DNA from: JAGNRR01 sp965230665
Lineage (GTDB): Bacteria > Bacteroidota > Bacteroidia > Chitinophagales > Chitinophagaceae
Length of the DNA: 64,000 bases
Assembly (NCBI GenBank): GCA_965230665.1
Contig: CBDDLM010000004.1
Coordinates: forward strand, 558,001-622,000
Direction: 5' to 3'
Part shown: piece by piece, positions 26,222-34,213 of the stretch
How positions within the stretch are numbered: position 1 is the first letter of the stretch
Layout: each line of letters opens with the position of its first letter
Program-made: the position numbers and the translations under genes
Notes under the pieces: model-generated
Databases searched by the model: none
What the model was told of the DNA's origin: nothing
What the model saw: the letters and a program-made list of their open reading frames with translations, nothing else

Positions 26222-27082
26222 ATGAACTACTTTTTTCAAATACTAAGCTTACTCCTATTCCTACCGTTTATTACCGACGGCACAAGTTTACAAGATGCAG
26301 TTGCAAACAAAACTGTAACAGTCGAATTCCTAAGTAATGGTGGACATCGCGGTCATTGTCTTCAGATGATTATAGAGAACAAAAAAAGCAATACAAACAG
26401 AATACAAGTCGAACCGGGTACGTATCTCGAAAATGACGATAAGACGCGACAAGATATCATTATTGTAGATAACCAGTTTTTCGTATTGCAACCAAAAGAG
26501 AAGCGTACTATTCTTTTAAATGGACTATGCTGCAAAAGTAAAAGAGCATCGCCGCTAAAAGGCAAGCCCTTTTCTATTCGAAAAAAGACATCGCCAGACA
26601 TCCAGAAACTTAGCATGCTCCTTATCGAGTTAGATGAGTTTCAATATGCAGGTCAAAGTGCTATGTGGAACTTAGTGGACAAAGGAGATCCAAACCAAAT
26701 TGTTGGTGCGGATAGTGTAAAAACAATGAAGCTCCGTCAATTTATTGGACAAGCACTTAATAAAGAAGTCAAACCATTTATTTGGACACAATATAACAGA
26801 CCAGCGACGATTGTTTCTAACGAGCTTTCACTTAAAACCGAAGGAAATCATTTTATAAGAGGTGTTAAAGAAAATGATTTGATTGAATGCGCCGTTTATG
26901 ATGAAGCTAATCAGGCGATCTCAGCTATTAAAAGCGAAAACGTTCTGGCTAATAGATGGAATAAACATAATGTAAGATGGAATTTCTCCTTAGAACATCT
27001 TAATCCCAGCAAAAAATTCTATCTACGAATTAGCGTAAATGGGGTGATAAAAAAAGAATGGATGTACTATTTCTGGGGCTAA
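26222..27082 (+). CDS. Secreted protein of unknown function
   Basis: 286 residues with a signal peptide (first ~22 residues, FFQILSLLLFLPFITDG). Visible features are a GGHRGHCLQMIIEN motif, a central NGLCCKSKRASP with adjacent cysteines, and a C-terminal YLRISVNGVIKKEW strand pair. The Cys motifs in an exported protein suggest disulfides. I recall similar exported Bacteroidota proteins with an FCC-type motif but no function. Two-domain beta protein is my guess. It converges on the PhnA-like gene with no gap. Confidence 0.7.
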   Translation: MNYFFQILSLLLFLPFITDGTSLQDAVANKTVTVEFLSNGGHRGHCLQMIIENKKSNTNRIQVEPGTYLENDDKTRQDIIIVDNQFFVLQPKEKRTILLNGLCCKSKRASPLKGKPFSIRKKTSPDIQKLSMLLIELDEFQYAGQSAMWNLVDKGDPNQIVGADSVKTMKLRQFIGQALNKEVKPFIWTQYNRPATIVSNELSLKTEGNHFIRGVKENDLIECAVYDEANQAISAIKSENVLANRWNKHNVRWNFSLEHLNPSKKFYLRISVNGVIKKEWMYYFWG

Positions 27083-27652
27083 TTAGTTTTTCTTTACATA
27101 TTTCGTAAGGATATAAATAGCGGTCCCATTTACCTTTCCCTCAATATGCGTCGGATCATCATGCACAAGCCTAATGTTCTTAACAACAGTTCCCTTTTGC
27201 GCTGTAAAATTTGTTCCTTTTACATTTAGATTTTGTACGAGTACAACATTATCGCCACCAGCGAGTAATGCTCCAAAGGTATCTTTATGTGGTTCTTGAG
27301 CAAGTTCGTCTTCGGCATTAGCCCATTCAATAATATTTTCTTCTAGAAAAACATTTTCTATGGTTTCAGCTGCCCAATCCGTCGTTTTCAATTTACTCAA
27401 TATTTTATATGACATAACCTGTACTGCAGGGACTTCACTCCAAATAGAACCTGTGACAAAACGCCAGTAATCGGCAACCGAATAGTCCTCGGCCCTTATT
27501 TTATCCAAACAAGTTGTGCAAACGACTACCTGATGTTCAGGTCTTGAGTCGTCCTTGGGCGGTATTGCATAAGCCTGTAACATAGTATCGTCCTGAGCAC
27601 AAAGCTCGCACTCATTATTGCTTCTATCTTCCAGTATTTTTTGCAATCCCAT
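27083..27652 (-). CDS. PhnA/YjdM-like zinc-ribbon protein
   Basis: 189 residues. An N-terminal zinc ribbon (CELCAQDD ... VVVCTTCLDK) and a C-terminal KOW-like beta domain (GGDNVVLVQNLNVKGTNFTAQKGTVVKNIRL) are the PhnA domain pattern. Despite the old name, PhnA-domain proteins are not needed for phosphonate use and their role is unclear. The start is the ATG at 27652; the upstream TTG belongs to the -7 box. Confidence 0.85.
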   Translation of the reverse strand: MGLQKILEDRSNNECELCAQDDTMLQAYAIPPKDDSRPEHQVVVCTTCLDKIRAEDYSVADYWRFVTGSIWSEVPAVQVMSYKILSKLKTTDWAAETIENVFLEENIIEWANAEDELAQEPHKDTFGALLAGGDNVVLVQNLNVKGTNFTAQKGTVVKNIRLVHDDPTHIEGKVNGTAIYILTKYVKKN

Positions 27653-27658
27653 AGGCCA

Positions 27659-27666
27659 CAAATGTA
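27659..27666 (-). promoter_or_regulatory. -7 promoter box TACATTTG for phnA-like gene
   Basis: Perfect TAnnTTTG on the minus strand ending 6 nt before the ATG at 27652. Confidence 0.65.
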
Positions 27667-27713
27667 TTATTTGATTTTCACAAACGGTTTTTTATCCCTT
27701 ACTTTGAAGGAAT

Positions 27714-28103
27714 ATGGAGTGGTATATACCGATTACAATCTTACCAGGCGTTGGCATGCTGATTCTATCAACTACGAGTCAAATGATGACCTTAAGCGCA
27801 GAAATTGGAACACTACTTTCTAATAAATGTACCCCATTCCAACATCAAATCTCTGACCTAAAAATTAAACAACTCAATCGACTTACTCTTTCCGTGGCAC
27901 TCTTGTACATTTCAGCAGCCTGTTTTGTTCTTGCTGGCATTGCAGGTTCTATTGTAAAAGAAGAGTTTGGAAATAGTATTCCTAAATTGATTCTCATAGT
28001 TGGTGTACTACTTGTACTCATTGCTTTATTCATTTTGATCATCTATGGGATAAAAGCAATTCACATTCGAAAATCACAGCATCAACACAACCACAACTTA
28101 TAA
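27714..28103 (+). CDS. DUF2721-like integral membrane protein
   Basis: 129 residues with three predicted membrane helices (ITILPGVGMLILSTTSQM, LSVALLYISAACFVLAGIAG and LILIVGVLLVLIALFILIIYG) and an amphipathic segment between the first two. The arrangement resembles DUF2721. The tail is His-rich (HIRKSQHQHNHNL). A 7/8 -7 box TTACTTTG (27699-27706) ends 7 nt before the ATG. Function unknown. Confidence 0.75.
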   Translation: MEWYIPITILPGVGMLILSTTSQMMTLSAEIGTLLSNKCTPFQHQISDLKIKQLNRLTLSVALLYISAACFVLAGIAGSIVKEEFGNSIPKLILIVGVLLVLIALFILIIYGIKAIHIRKSQHQHNHNL

Positions 28104-28164
28104 GTCTTATCTACGACAGAATGTCTAAAAAGTTTAGCTTACGGCTTGCCATGAAAGTAAACGT

Positions 28165-28180
28165 ATAGACCAGCGTCTAT
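28165..28180. repeat. Short inverted repeat upstream of the redox operon
   Basis: Perfect 6-bp arms ATAGAC (28165-28170) and GTCTAT (28175-28180) around CAGC, 12 bases before the first ATG of the operon. It may be an operator or a small leader hairpin; no regulator is adjacent. Confidence 0.35.
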
Positions 28181-28192
28181 TGTAGATACGAT

Positions 28193-28384
28193 ATGGCTCT
28201 ACAAAAAGTAAATAAAGCTTGCTTTCAGAAAGCACCCAAACGATATGAGCTTAGAAGTGGCTCGCATGCTGATGCTCCCCTATGCCCTTTTGGTAACCAC
28301 TATCGATGGATTGGATTTGACACAGTCTCTGGTAAATATGTACGGCTGACGAAATCTGTATTTAAATTATTAATTAATAAATAG
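28193..28384 (+). CDS. Small protein of unknown function
   Basis: 63 residues, basic, with a Cys-Pro motif and conserved-looking core (KRYELRSGSHADAPLCPFGN, YRWIGFDTVSGKYVRLTKSV). It has the composition of a real protein and ends 5 bases before the MsrA-like gene, so it probably leads that operon. No family recognised; it may be a partner or regulator of the redox enzymes that follow. Confidence 0.55.
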   Translation: MALQKVNKACFQKAPKRYELRSGSHADAPLCPFGNHYRWIGFDTVSGKYVRLTKSVFKLLINK

Positions 28385-28389
28385 GTTGC

Positions 28390-28935
28390 ATGAAAAAAGA
28401 AACTATAAAAATTGGCCTAGGCGGAAGTTGTCATTGGTGTACAGAAGCTATATTTTTATCGCTAGTGGGTATCGAAAAAGTTGAACAAGGTTGGATTTCT
28501 TCCGTTGAAAAAAATAGTTTTTCGGAGGCCATTATAGTACATTTTAATGCGTCAATGATTGAATTAATCGATATCATTCAGATTCATCTTTATACACATA
28601 GTTCTACGCACCAACACAGTATGCGCAGTAAATATCGTTCTGCGATTTACTGTTTTGATATTGAACAACAATATGAAGTACAGAACAATCTAAATTTGTT
28701 ACAAGAACAATTTGAGGAAAAAGTTATTACTGAAGCATTGAGATATCAAGACTTTAAGCTTAATAAAGAAGAACAGCTCAATTACTACTACTCCAACCCT
28801 GAGAAACCATTTTGCAAGAACATAATCAATCCGAAATTAAGGCTTATATTAAACAAATTTGGACACCAATTTGACAAAGAAAAACGCACAATAGTAGAAG
28901 AACATGAAACACGAAAAACTTACTATAACCAATAG
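28390..28935 (+). CDS. Peptide-methionine (S)-S-oxide reductase-like protein
   Basis: 181 residues. The MsrA fold is recognisable from GLGGSCHWCTEAIF (9-22), VEQGWISS and the sequence HSSTHQHSMRSKYRSAIYCF and YSNPEKPFCKNIINPK. MsrA reduces methionine-S-sulfoxide. The usual active-site GCFWC is here SCHWC, with Cys14 the expected nucleophile and Cys17 the second; the Phe contacting the substrate methyl group is a His. Catalysis is therefore likely but substrate preference may differ. It overlaps the next gene by 32 bases. Confidence 0.8.
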   Translation: MKKETIKIGLGGSCHWCTEAIFLSLVGIEKVEQGWISSVEKNSFSEAIIVHFNASMIELIDIIQIHLYTHSSTHQHSMRSKYRSAIYCFDIEQQYEVQNNLNLLQEQFEEKVITEALRYQDFKLNKEEQLNYYYSNPEKPFCKNIINPKLRLILNKFGHQFDKEKRTIVEEHETRKTYYNQ

Positions 28936-30112
28936 AAACAATCACGCCCTCAATACGAGCATTGACCTACCGGTAGACAAGAAACCAATAGGCTATATCA
29001 TTTTCGCACACTGTTTTACATGCAATAGCAATTTAAACGCCGTGCGTAACATAAGCAATAGTTTAACAGAAAGAGGATTTGCCGTTGTAAGATTTGATTT
29101 TACTGGCTTAGGAAAAAGTGAAGGGCAATTTGCCGATAGTCACTTTGCGGCCAATGTGAGCGACCTAGAAGATGTAAATCAATTTATTACCGAGCATTAC
29201 GAAGCTCCAATCTTATTGATTGGACACTCTTTAGGTGGTGCAGCGGCTATAGTGGCTGGATCTCGACTAGAAAACATCAAAGCTGTGGCTACCATTGGAG
29301 CCCCTTCATCTCCTAAGCATACGACTAAACATTTTGAGCCACAAATTCAGAATGCCAGAAACGATGAAAAAGTAGTTGTAAGTATCGGAGGTCGCCCCTT
29401 TGACATTAATCAAAACTTCGTCGAAAACTTTAAGACCATAGATGTTCCAGATGTTGTAAAAAAATTAAAGAAACCCATTTTAGTTATGCACGCTCCCTTT
29501 GACGAAATAGTCAGTATAGAAAATGCTCAAGAAATTTACCAAAATGCTTTCCACCCAAAGAGTTTTGTCTCTTTAGATAATGCAGATCATTTGCTAACTA
29601 ATGCTCAAGACAGTCAATATGCGGGAACCGTTATTGGGGCATGGGTGCAACGTTATTTTTCTGCTCCTAAGGAAGAAAAACTGGATACAAAAGGAGAGCA
29701 AGTTGTGGGCCACTTAGACCTTGTAGAAGATAATTTCACAACCACAATACAAACTAATAAGCATTCCTTTCTAGCAGATGAGCCTAAAAGTTTTGGAGGT
29801 GATGACTTGGGGCCATCACCTTATGAGCTATTAAATGCGGGCTTAGCCGCTTGTACTGCGATGACCTTAAAGTTATACGCGGAAAGAAAACAATGGGATC
29901 TTAAAGAAGTATACGTCTATTTATCTCATTCCAAGAAACATACAGATGATATGGGTAAATCAGTACATTTAGATCATATTGAAAAGAAATTACAATTCGA
30001 AGGCAAACTGGATGAAAAACAAATTACACGATTAAAAGAAATTGCTTCTAAATGCCCAGTACATAAAACCTTACTGAATCCTGTGCAAATTGAAACAACA
30101 ATTATTGAATAA
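28904..30112 (+). CDS. Bifunctional alpha/beta hydrolase - OsmC fusion protein
   Basis: 402 residues. Residues ~1-255 form an alpha/beta hydrolase with nucleophile Ser109 in GHSLGGAAA. Residues ~265-402 form an OsmC/Ohr domain with its two cysteines in GLAACTAMTLK and SKCPVHKTL, which reduce organic hydroperoxides. The fusion is known in several bacterial groups; it may release and then reduce lipid peroxides. Placed between the MsrA-like and SelO genes. Confidence 0.92.
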   Translation: MKHEKLTITNRNNHALNTSIDLPVDKKPIGYIIFAHCFTCNSNLNAVRNISNSLTERGFAVVRFDFTGLGKSEGQFADSHFAANVSDLEDVNQFITEHYEAPILLIGHSLGGAAAIVAGSRLENIKAVATIGAPSSPKHTTKHFEPQIQNARNDEKVVVSIGGRPFDINQNFVENFKTIDVPDVVKKLKKPILVMHAPFDEIVSIENAQEIYQNAFHPKSFVSLDNADHLLTNAQDSQYAGTVIGAWVQRYFSAPKEEKLDTKGEQVVGHLDLVEDNFTTTIQTNKHSFLADEPKSFGGDDLGPSPYELLNAGLAACTAMTLKLYAERKQWDLKEVYVYLSHSKKHTDDMGKSVHLDHIEKKLQFEGKLDEKQITRLKEIASKCPVHKTLLNPVQIETTIIE

Positions 30113-30132
30113 TGCGTATTCTAATATAAAAG

Positions 30133-31698
30133 ATGAACTTAAACATACGAGATACTTTTAATAAGGAATTGCCAGCTGATCCAATAAAGGAGAATACTAG
30201 GCGACAAGTGGAAGCTGCTTGTTTTTCCTATGTAACACCTCGAATTCCGAGCAATCCAAGTATACTTCATATTTCGGATGACATGCTACAAGAAATAGGC
30301 ATTACCACTAAAGAGGCCGAAAGTGAACTCTTCAAAAACATATTTACAGGAGCTAGCGTTTATCCTGACACAGCTCCGTACTCCATGTGTTATGCTGGAC
30401 ACCAATTTGGTCATTGGGCTGGCCAACTCGGTGACGGCCGAGCTGTTAACTTAATGGAGGTTGTACATAATAAGAACCGTTGGGCCCTTCAACTAAAAGG
30501 TTCCGGAGCGACTCCTTATTCTCGCACCGCTGATGGATTTGCCGTTATGCGCTCTTCCATTCGGGAGCATTTATGCAGCGAGGCTATGCATCACCTTGGC
30601 GTACCTACAACCCGCTCTTTATGCCTAGCACTTACGGGTGACGATGTCCTACGCGATATGCTGTACAACGGAAATTCCGCTTACGAAAAAGGTGCCGTGG
30701 TTTGTAGAGTTGCTCCTAGTTTTATTCGCTTTGGTAATTTTCAACTCTTTATGGCCCGAAAGGATATTAAGAATTTAAAGAAGCTTCTTGATTATACCAT
30801 CAAGTACTTTTACCCGCATATTAAAGGGAATAATAAAGCCGCCTATTTGCAGTTTTATAAAGAAGTTATGGAGCATACCTTGGATATGATTATCCATTGG
30901 CAACGCGTTGGTTTTGTACATGGTGTTATGAATACAGACAATATGTCTATTCTTGGTTTAACAATTGACTACGGCCCCTATGGTTGGCTAGAAGGTTACG
31001 ACCCTGATTGGACGCCGAATACAACAGATGCATCTACTAAGAGATATCGTTTTGGAAACCAACCTAGCATTGCTCTTTGGAATATTGTTCAACTAGGAAA
31101 CGCCTTATATCCTTTGATTCAAGATGTAGATGCTTTGGAAGGAATTCTTAACGACTTTAATCAAAGCTTTAGCAAGAAATATCATTTTATGATGTTGGAT
31201 AAAATTGGCTTATCTACTCACAAAGAAGGAGATAGTAAGTTGATTTTAGCTTTGCAGAAAAATCTACGTGCTATTGAAACCGACATGACCATTTTCTTCC
31301 GAAAACTTAGTAATCTGAAAAAGACAAACACCGAGGCTGAAGCAATTGGAGAGATCAAAGACGCTTTTTACATCCCAAGCGATTTTAACGGCGAGGTAAA
31401 AGAAAATTGGTATCACTGGTTTAAAACTTACCTTATGCGCATTCAGGAAGATCAACAAAGCGACCAAACCCGCCAAACAACAATGAATCGTGTAAATCCA
31501 AAATATGTGCTCAGAAATTATATGGCACAACTTGCTATTGACGATGCAGATAAAGGAGACTATGCTTTAATTAGTGCGTTCTATAAGCTTCTCAAAAAGC
31601 CTTACGACGAACAACCAGAACATGAAAAATGGTTTGCCAAACGCCCGGATTGGGCAAGAAGCAAAGTAGGTTGTTCTATGCTCAGCTGCAGTTCGTAA
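30133..31698 (+). CDS. selO: Protein adenylyltransferase SelO (YdiU)
   Basis: 521 residues of the SelO pseudokinase family: MCYAGHQFGHWAGQLGDGRA, LQLKGSGATPYSRTADG, VRSS-like MRSSIREHLCSEAM, FVHGVMNTDNMSI and TIDYGPYGWLE. SelO transfers AMP to protein hydroxyl groups and takes part in redox regulation. The C-terminus ends CSMLSCSS with cysteines, as in other non-selenocysteine forms. 20 bases after the OsmC fusion gene; followed by a terminator. Confidence 0.95.
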   Translation: MNLNIRDTFNKELPADPIKENTRRQVEAACFSYVTPRIPSNPSILHISDDMLQEIGITTKEAESELFKNIFTGASVYPDTAPYSMCYAGHQFGHWAGQLGDGRAVNLMEVVHNKNRWALQLKGSGATPYSRTADGFAVMRSSIREHLCSEAMHHLGVPTTRSLCLALTGDDVLRDMLYNGNSAYEKGAVVCRVAPSFIRFGNFQLFMARKDIKNLKKLLDYTIKYFYPHIKGNNKAAYLQFYKEVMEHTLDMIIHWQRVGFVHGVMNTDNMSILGLTIDYGPYGWLEGYDPDWTPNTTDASTKRYRFGNQPSIALWNIVQLGNALYPLIQDVDALEGILNDFNQSFSKKYHFMMLDKIGLSTHKEGDSKLILALQKNLRAIETDMTIFFRKLSNLKKTNTEAEAIGEIKDAFYIPSDFNGEVKENWYHWFKTYLMRIQEDQQSDQTRQTTMNRVNPKYVLRNYMAQLAIDDADKGDYALISAFYKLLKKPYDEQPEHEKWFAKRPDWARSKVGCSMLSCSS

Positions 31699-31704
31699 AT
31701 AAAA

Positions 31705-31733
31705 AAAGTCTGCTAGAATGCCTAGCAGACTTT
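31705..31733 (+). terminator. Rho-independent terminator after selO
   Basis: 12-bp perfect stem (31705-31716 with 31722-31733), loop of 5 nt, ending in TTT; on the other strand the arm is followed by a T run, so it may also stop the convergent hpf transcript. Confidence 0.85.
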
Positions 31734-31750
31734 AATACTATTTTTTGGTC

Positions 31751-32068
31751 CTACCTGTGTTCTTGCATCTTTCCTACAATCGTAGTCATAGAAGCTTTTA
31801 CCTTACTCAAAGCCGAATTGAAGGCTTTTTCAATAACATCATCTTGTGCCGTTACAGCAATGGGCTGTCTATTTCGCATTCTGGCTTCCAACTTGCACGT
31901 CTTATCATTAGGACTGTTTTTATCCCCGTTTTCATCGGCAAAATGCACTTCAACACGCGTAATATGTTCTGAAAACCTATCCAACTCTCTTTCTACCTGT
32001 CCAGAAAAATAATCTTCAGTTCTGCTCTCCCCCGTAATGTTCTTATCTGTATTGATTTGTATTGTCAT
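31751..32068 (-). CDS. hpf: HPF/RaiA family ribosome hibernation factor
   Basis: 105 residues, the short form with only the S30AE domain (IQINTDKNITGESRTEDYFS, LDRFSEHITRVEVHFADENG, KLEARMRNRQPIAVTAQDDV). Such proteins bind the 30S decoding site in stationary phase. There is no C-terminal dimerisation domain, so it is HPF- or RaiA-like rather than the long form. Own promoter at 32092-32099. Confidence 0.9.
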   Translation of the reverse strand: MTIQINTDKNITGESRTEDYFSGQVERELDRFSEHITRVEVHFADENGDKNSPNDKTCKLEARMRNRQPIAVTAQDDVIEKAFNSALSKVKASMTTIVGKMQEHR

Positions 32069-32091
32069 GATCTGTTCTTTTAATTAAAATA

Positions 32092-32099
32092 CAAAGATA
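32092..32099 (-). promoter_or_regulatory. -7 promoter box TATCTTTG for hpf
   Basis: Perfect TAnnTTTG on the minus strand, 23 nt before the hpf ATG at 32068. Confidence 0.55.
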
Positions 32100-32165
32100 C
32101 AACCTAGGCTATCATCGATAAATTGATATATGTTAGGTTTTAGCCAAAAAGCAAAGCGTATACTT

Positions 32166-32289
32166 CTATCGAGCTTTAAATTTTTTGACAAGTTCTTCAA
32201 TTAGCTCGTAATGTGCCGCCCAGGTACCATAAACACATGCTGCCCTATGCAACTCCCTTCTTGTTTGTCAAATCTCTATAATCCTGCAT
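32166..32289 (-). pseudogene. Possible broken small gene in the hpf-MOSC gap
   Basis: The 315-base gap between hpf and the MOSC gene has no intact gene. On the minus strand a 33-residue open frame (32267 down to 32166) ends with the protein-like YGTWAAHYELIEELVKKFKA but has no ATG. A second frame starts with an ATG at 32289 (MQDYRDLTNKKGVA) and stops within it. Joining the two needs a frameshift near 32260. I read it as a decayed or frameshifted gene; family not recognised. Confidence 0.3.
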
Positions 32290-32383
32290 TGACTAAAATC
32301 ACTTAGGACAAAGATCTTATAATTTGTTTAAAATGACTAATTGCTACTGCACCTTGGATAAGATGAATTAATTTTAATGGAAC

Positions 32384-32929
32384 ATGAATTCAGGACACGT
32401 AAGAGCAATAAGTAAAAGTGACAAGCATACTTTGCGCAAGTTTAGTTGTGCAAATATTCATCTTATAGAAGGTTTAGGAGTTCAAGGAGACGCTCATTTG
32501 GGCAAAACAGTAAAGCATCAGTCAAGAGTAGCAAAGGACCCTACACAGCCTAACCTTCGTCAAGTTCATTTAATTCATGGTGAATTATTTGAAGAGCTAG
32601 CAAAAAAGGGCTTTATAGTAAATCCTGGTGATATGGGTGAGAACATTACCACTTATGGCATTGATTTACTGTCACTTCCTAAAGATACTATTCTCAAAAT
32701 TGGGTCTGATGCAGTAGTTCAAGTAACAGGGTTACGTAACCCTTGTTATCAATTAGAGTCCATACAAAAAGGATTAATGAAAGCTGTATTGGATCGAGAT
32801 AAGCATGGTCAGCTAATTCGTAAGGCGGGCATCATGGGTATTGTATTGAAGAGCGGCAGCGTTGAAGTTAAGGACGAAATAAACGTACTATTCCCCAAAC
32901 AACCCCATATAAAATTGGAAAAAGTATAA
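32384..32929 (+). CDS. MOSC-domain protein
   Basis: 181 residues. MOSC hallmarks: GLGVQGDAHLGKTVKHQSRV, the NPGDMGENITTYGIDL stretch and VTGLRNPCYQLE with the conserved cysteine that can bind the molybdenum cofactor or carry sulfur. Related stand-alone MOSC proteins (YiiM-like) reduce N-hydroxylated compounds. A 7/8 -7 box TAATTTTA (32369-32376) ends 7 nt before the ATG. It converges on the NADP oxidoreductase gene with a 2-base gap. Confidence 0.9.
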   Translation: MNSGHVRAISKSDKHTLRKFSCANIHLIEGLGVQGDAHLGKTVKHQSRVAKDPTQPNLRQVHLIHGELFEELAKKGFIVNPGDMGENITTYGIDLLSLPKDTILKIGSDAVVQVTGLRNPCYQLESIQKGLMKAVLDRDKHGQLIRKAGIMGIVLKSGSVEVKDEINVLFPKQPHIKLEKV

Positions 32930-32931
32930 GA

Positions 32932-33555
32932 TCACTCTGACCTCTTAAGAAGTTTAAAAGCAATTTCTCGTCCTTGTCCCTGAAACATGGCCAGATTAAT
33001 CCAAAACCATGCGAACTGCTCAAGCATCTCGAATTTATCATCTCCACCAATATCGTAACATGCTCCAAAACCTGCATCTTGTGCCAAGACTTTTGCAATA
33101 CTCTTTCCTTTAATACTATCGCCCGCTACAAAAACATCAATCGCTATATCATTATAAATAGGGTTCAACATATTATTATAACCTGTGGTATTAAAGCACT
33201 TCACAACATCTTTTGTTTGCGTATTATCCAATATCGCATTGGCGGTTGTCCGAAAGCCTCGGGGACCTCGTCCTTGAATGATATTCATAGCATCTATGAT
33301 TAGTTTATTCGTAGTATCTCCTAAAGCCTTGGTAGCTTCTACAGTTGCGAGGGCAGGAATAGCTAGGAGAATAACATCTGACAAGCGAACAGCATCTGGA
33401 ATCTCATAAACCTTTGTCCGCGGGTTATTCAACAAATCTTTCCCTTTGAAATTTTGAATATCCTGGACTCCTAGGAAAATTTCATGCCCTGCCAAAGCCC
33501 ATTTTGTTGCTAAAGCCCCTCCTACATTTCCAGTTCCTATAATTGCTATTTTCAT
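32932..33555 (-). CDS. NAD(P)-binding oxidoreductase, F420:NADP reductase-like
   Basis: 207 residues with an N-terminal Rossmann motif KIAIIGTGNVGGALATKWA and the family pattern ILLAIPALATVEATKAL, NTTGYNNM and ICDVFVAGDS-like segments. It belongs to the NADPH-dependent F420 reductase-like group, which in non-F420 organisms likely uses other substrates. It starts 11 bases after the beta-barrel gene and may share its transcript. Confidence 0.85.
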   Translation of the reverse strand: MKIAIIGTGNVGGALATKWALAGHEIFLGVQDIQNFKGKDLLNNPRTKVYEIPDAVRLSDVILLAIPALATVEATKALGDTTNKLIIDAMNIIQGRGPRGFRTTANAILDNTQTKDVVKCFNTTGYNNMLNPIYNDIAIDVFVAGDSIKGKSIAKVLAQDAGFGACYDIGGDDKFEMLEQFAWFWINLAMFQGQGREIAFKLLKRSE

Positions 33556-33566
33556 ATACTTAAGTA

Positions 33567-34184
33567 TTAAAATTGTTTCCGAAAAAAAATACCAAAATTC
33601 GTATTACTATGTTTCCACTCCTTATTCTGTTGTCCAAGATTTAGAGCAATTCCAAATTGATACCCTCTATTATCCAAGCCCATTCTTAAACGCTGCACAC
33701 TATTGGCATGCCCTAGCCTATTGAAAGCCGAAAACAATTCTAGACTACTATAGCCGCTCCAAAATTTAGTTAGAGTAGGAGTAAAACGTACAATTGAAAA
33801 CCAACTATATGCAAGAGAATTACTTAAATTAATCGATGGTAACGCATAGATTAAGAATCGTTTACTAGCTCTAAAGTAATGTACTCCAACATCTACCCCT
33901 GAACCAAATGTTCCAATACGTCCAAGTACTGTTCCGCCAACTCCTACAGGAGTGGTGTAGTTTAGATAAGCTCCTGTAAAAAGATTCGTGCGCTGTGTAT
34001 CGTATTCTGCCGTTGCTCTGGATCTACTAAAAAGGGATACCCGATTCCGAGTATCAAAAAATTTAAGATACTGTGCATCAACAAACAATCGCTTTTCGCC
34101 CAGCATTACTTCAAAACTCTGTCCTCGAGCATCGATGGCTACCCCAATAAATAACATTAATAAAACGACCAATTGTTTCTTCAT
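33567..34184 (-). CDS. Putative outer-membrane beta-barrel protein
   Basis: 205 residues. A signal peptide (MKKQLVVLLMLFIGVAIDARGQ, about 22 residues) is followed by alternating strands such as LFTGAYLNYTTPVGVGGTVLG and YQFGIALNLGQQ, ending FGIFFRKQF with a terminal Phe, the usual signal for barrel insertion. No family name recognised; size suggests an 8- to 10-strand barrel. Located between the DJ-1-like and NADP-oxidoreductase genes in the same direction. Confidence 0.65.
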   Translation of the reverse strand: MKKQLVVLLMLFIGVAIDARGQSFEVMLGEKRLFVDAQYLKFFDTRNRVSLFSRSRATAEYDTQRTNLFTGAYLNYTTPVGVGGTVLGRIGTFGSGVDVGVHYFRASKRFLIYALPSINLSNSLAYSWFSIVRFTPTLTKFWSGYSSLELFSAFNRLGHANSVQRLRMGLDNRGYQFGIALNLGQQNKEWKHSNTNFGIFFRKQF

Positions 34185-34213
34185 GGTAAAGTAAACTTAG
34201 GTATAGACAAAAC

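Noticed and set aside
34185..34213. Possible -7 box TTACTTTA before the barrel gene at 34184
   Set aside because: Only 6 of 8 positions match; the gene is more likely read through from the DJ-1-like gene.
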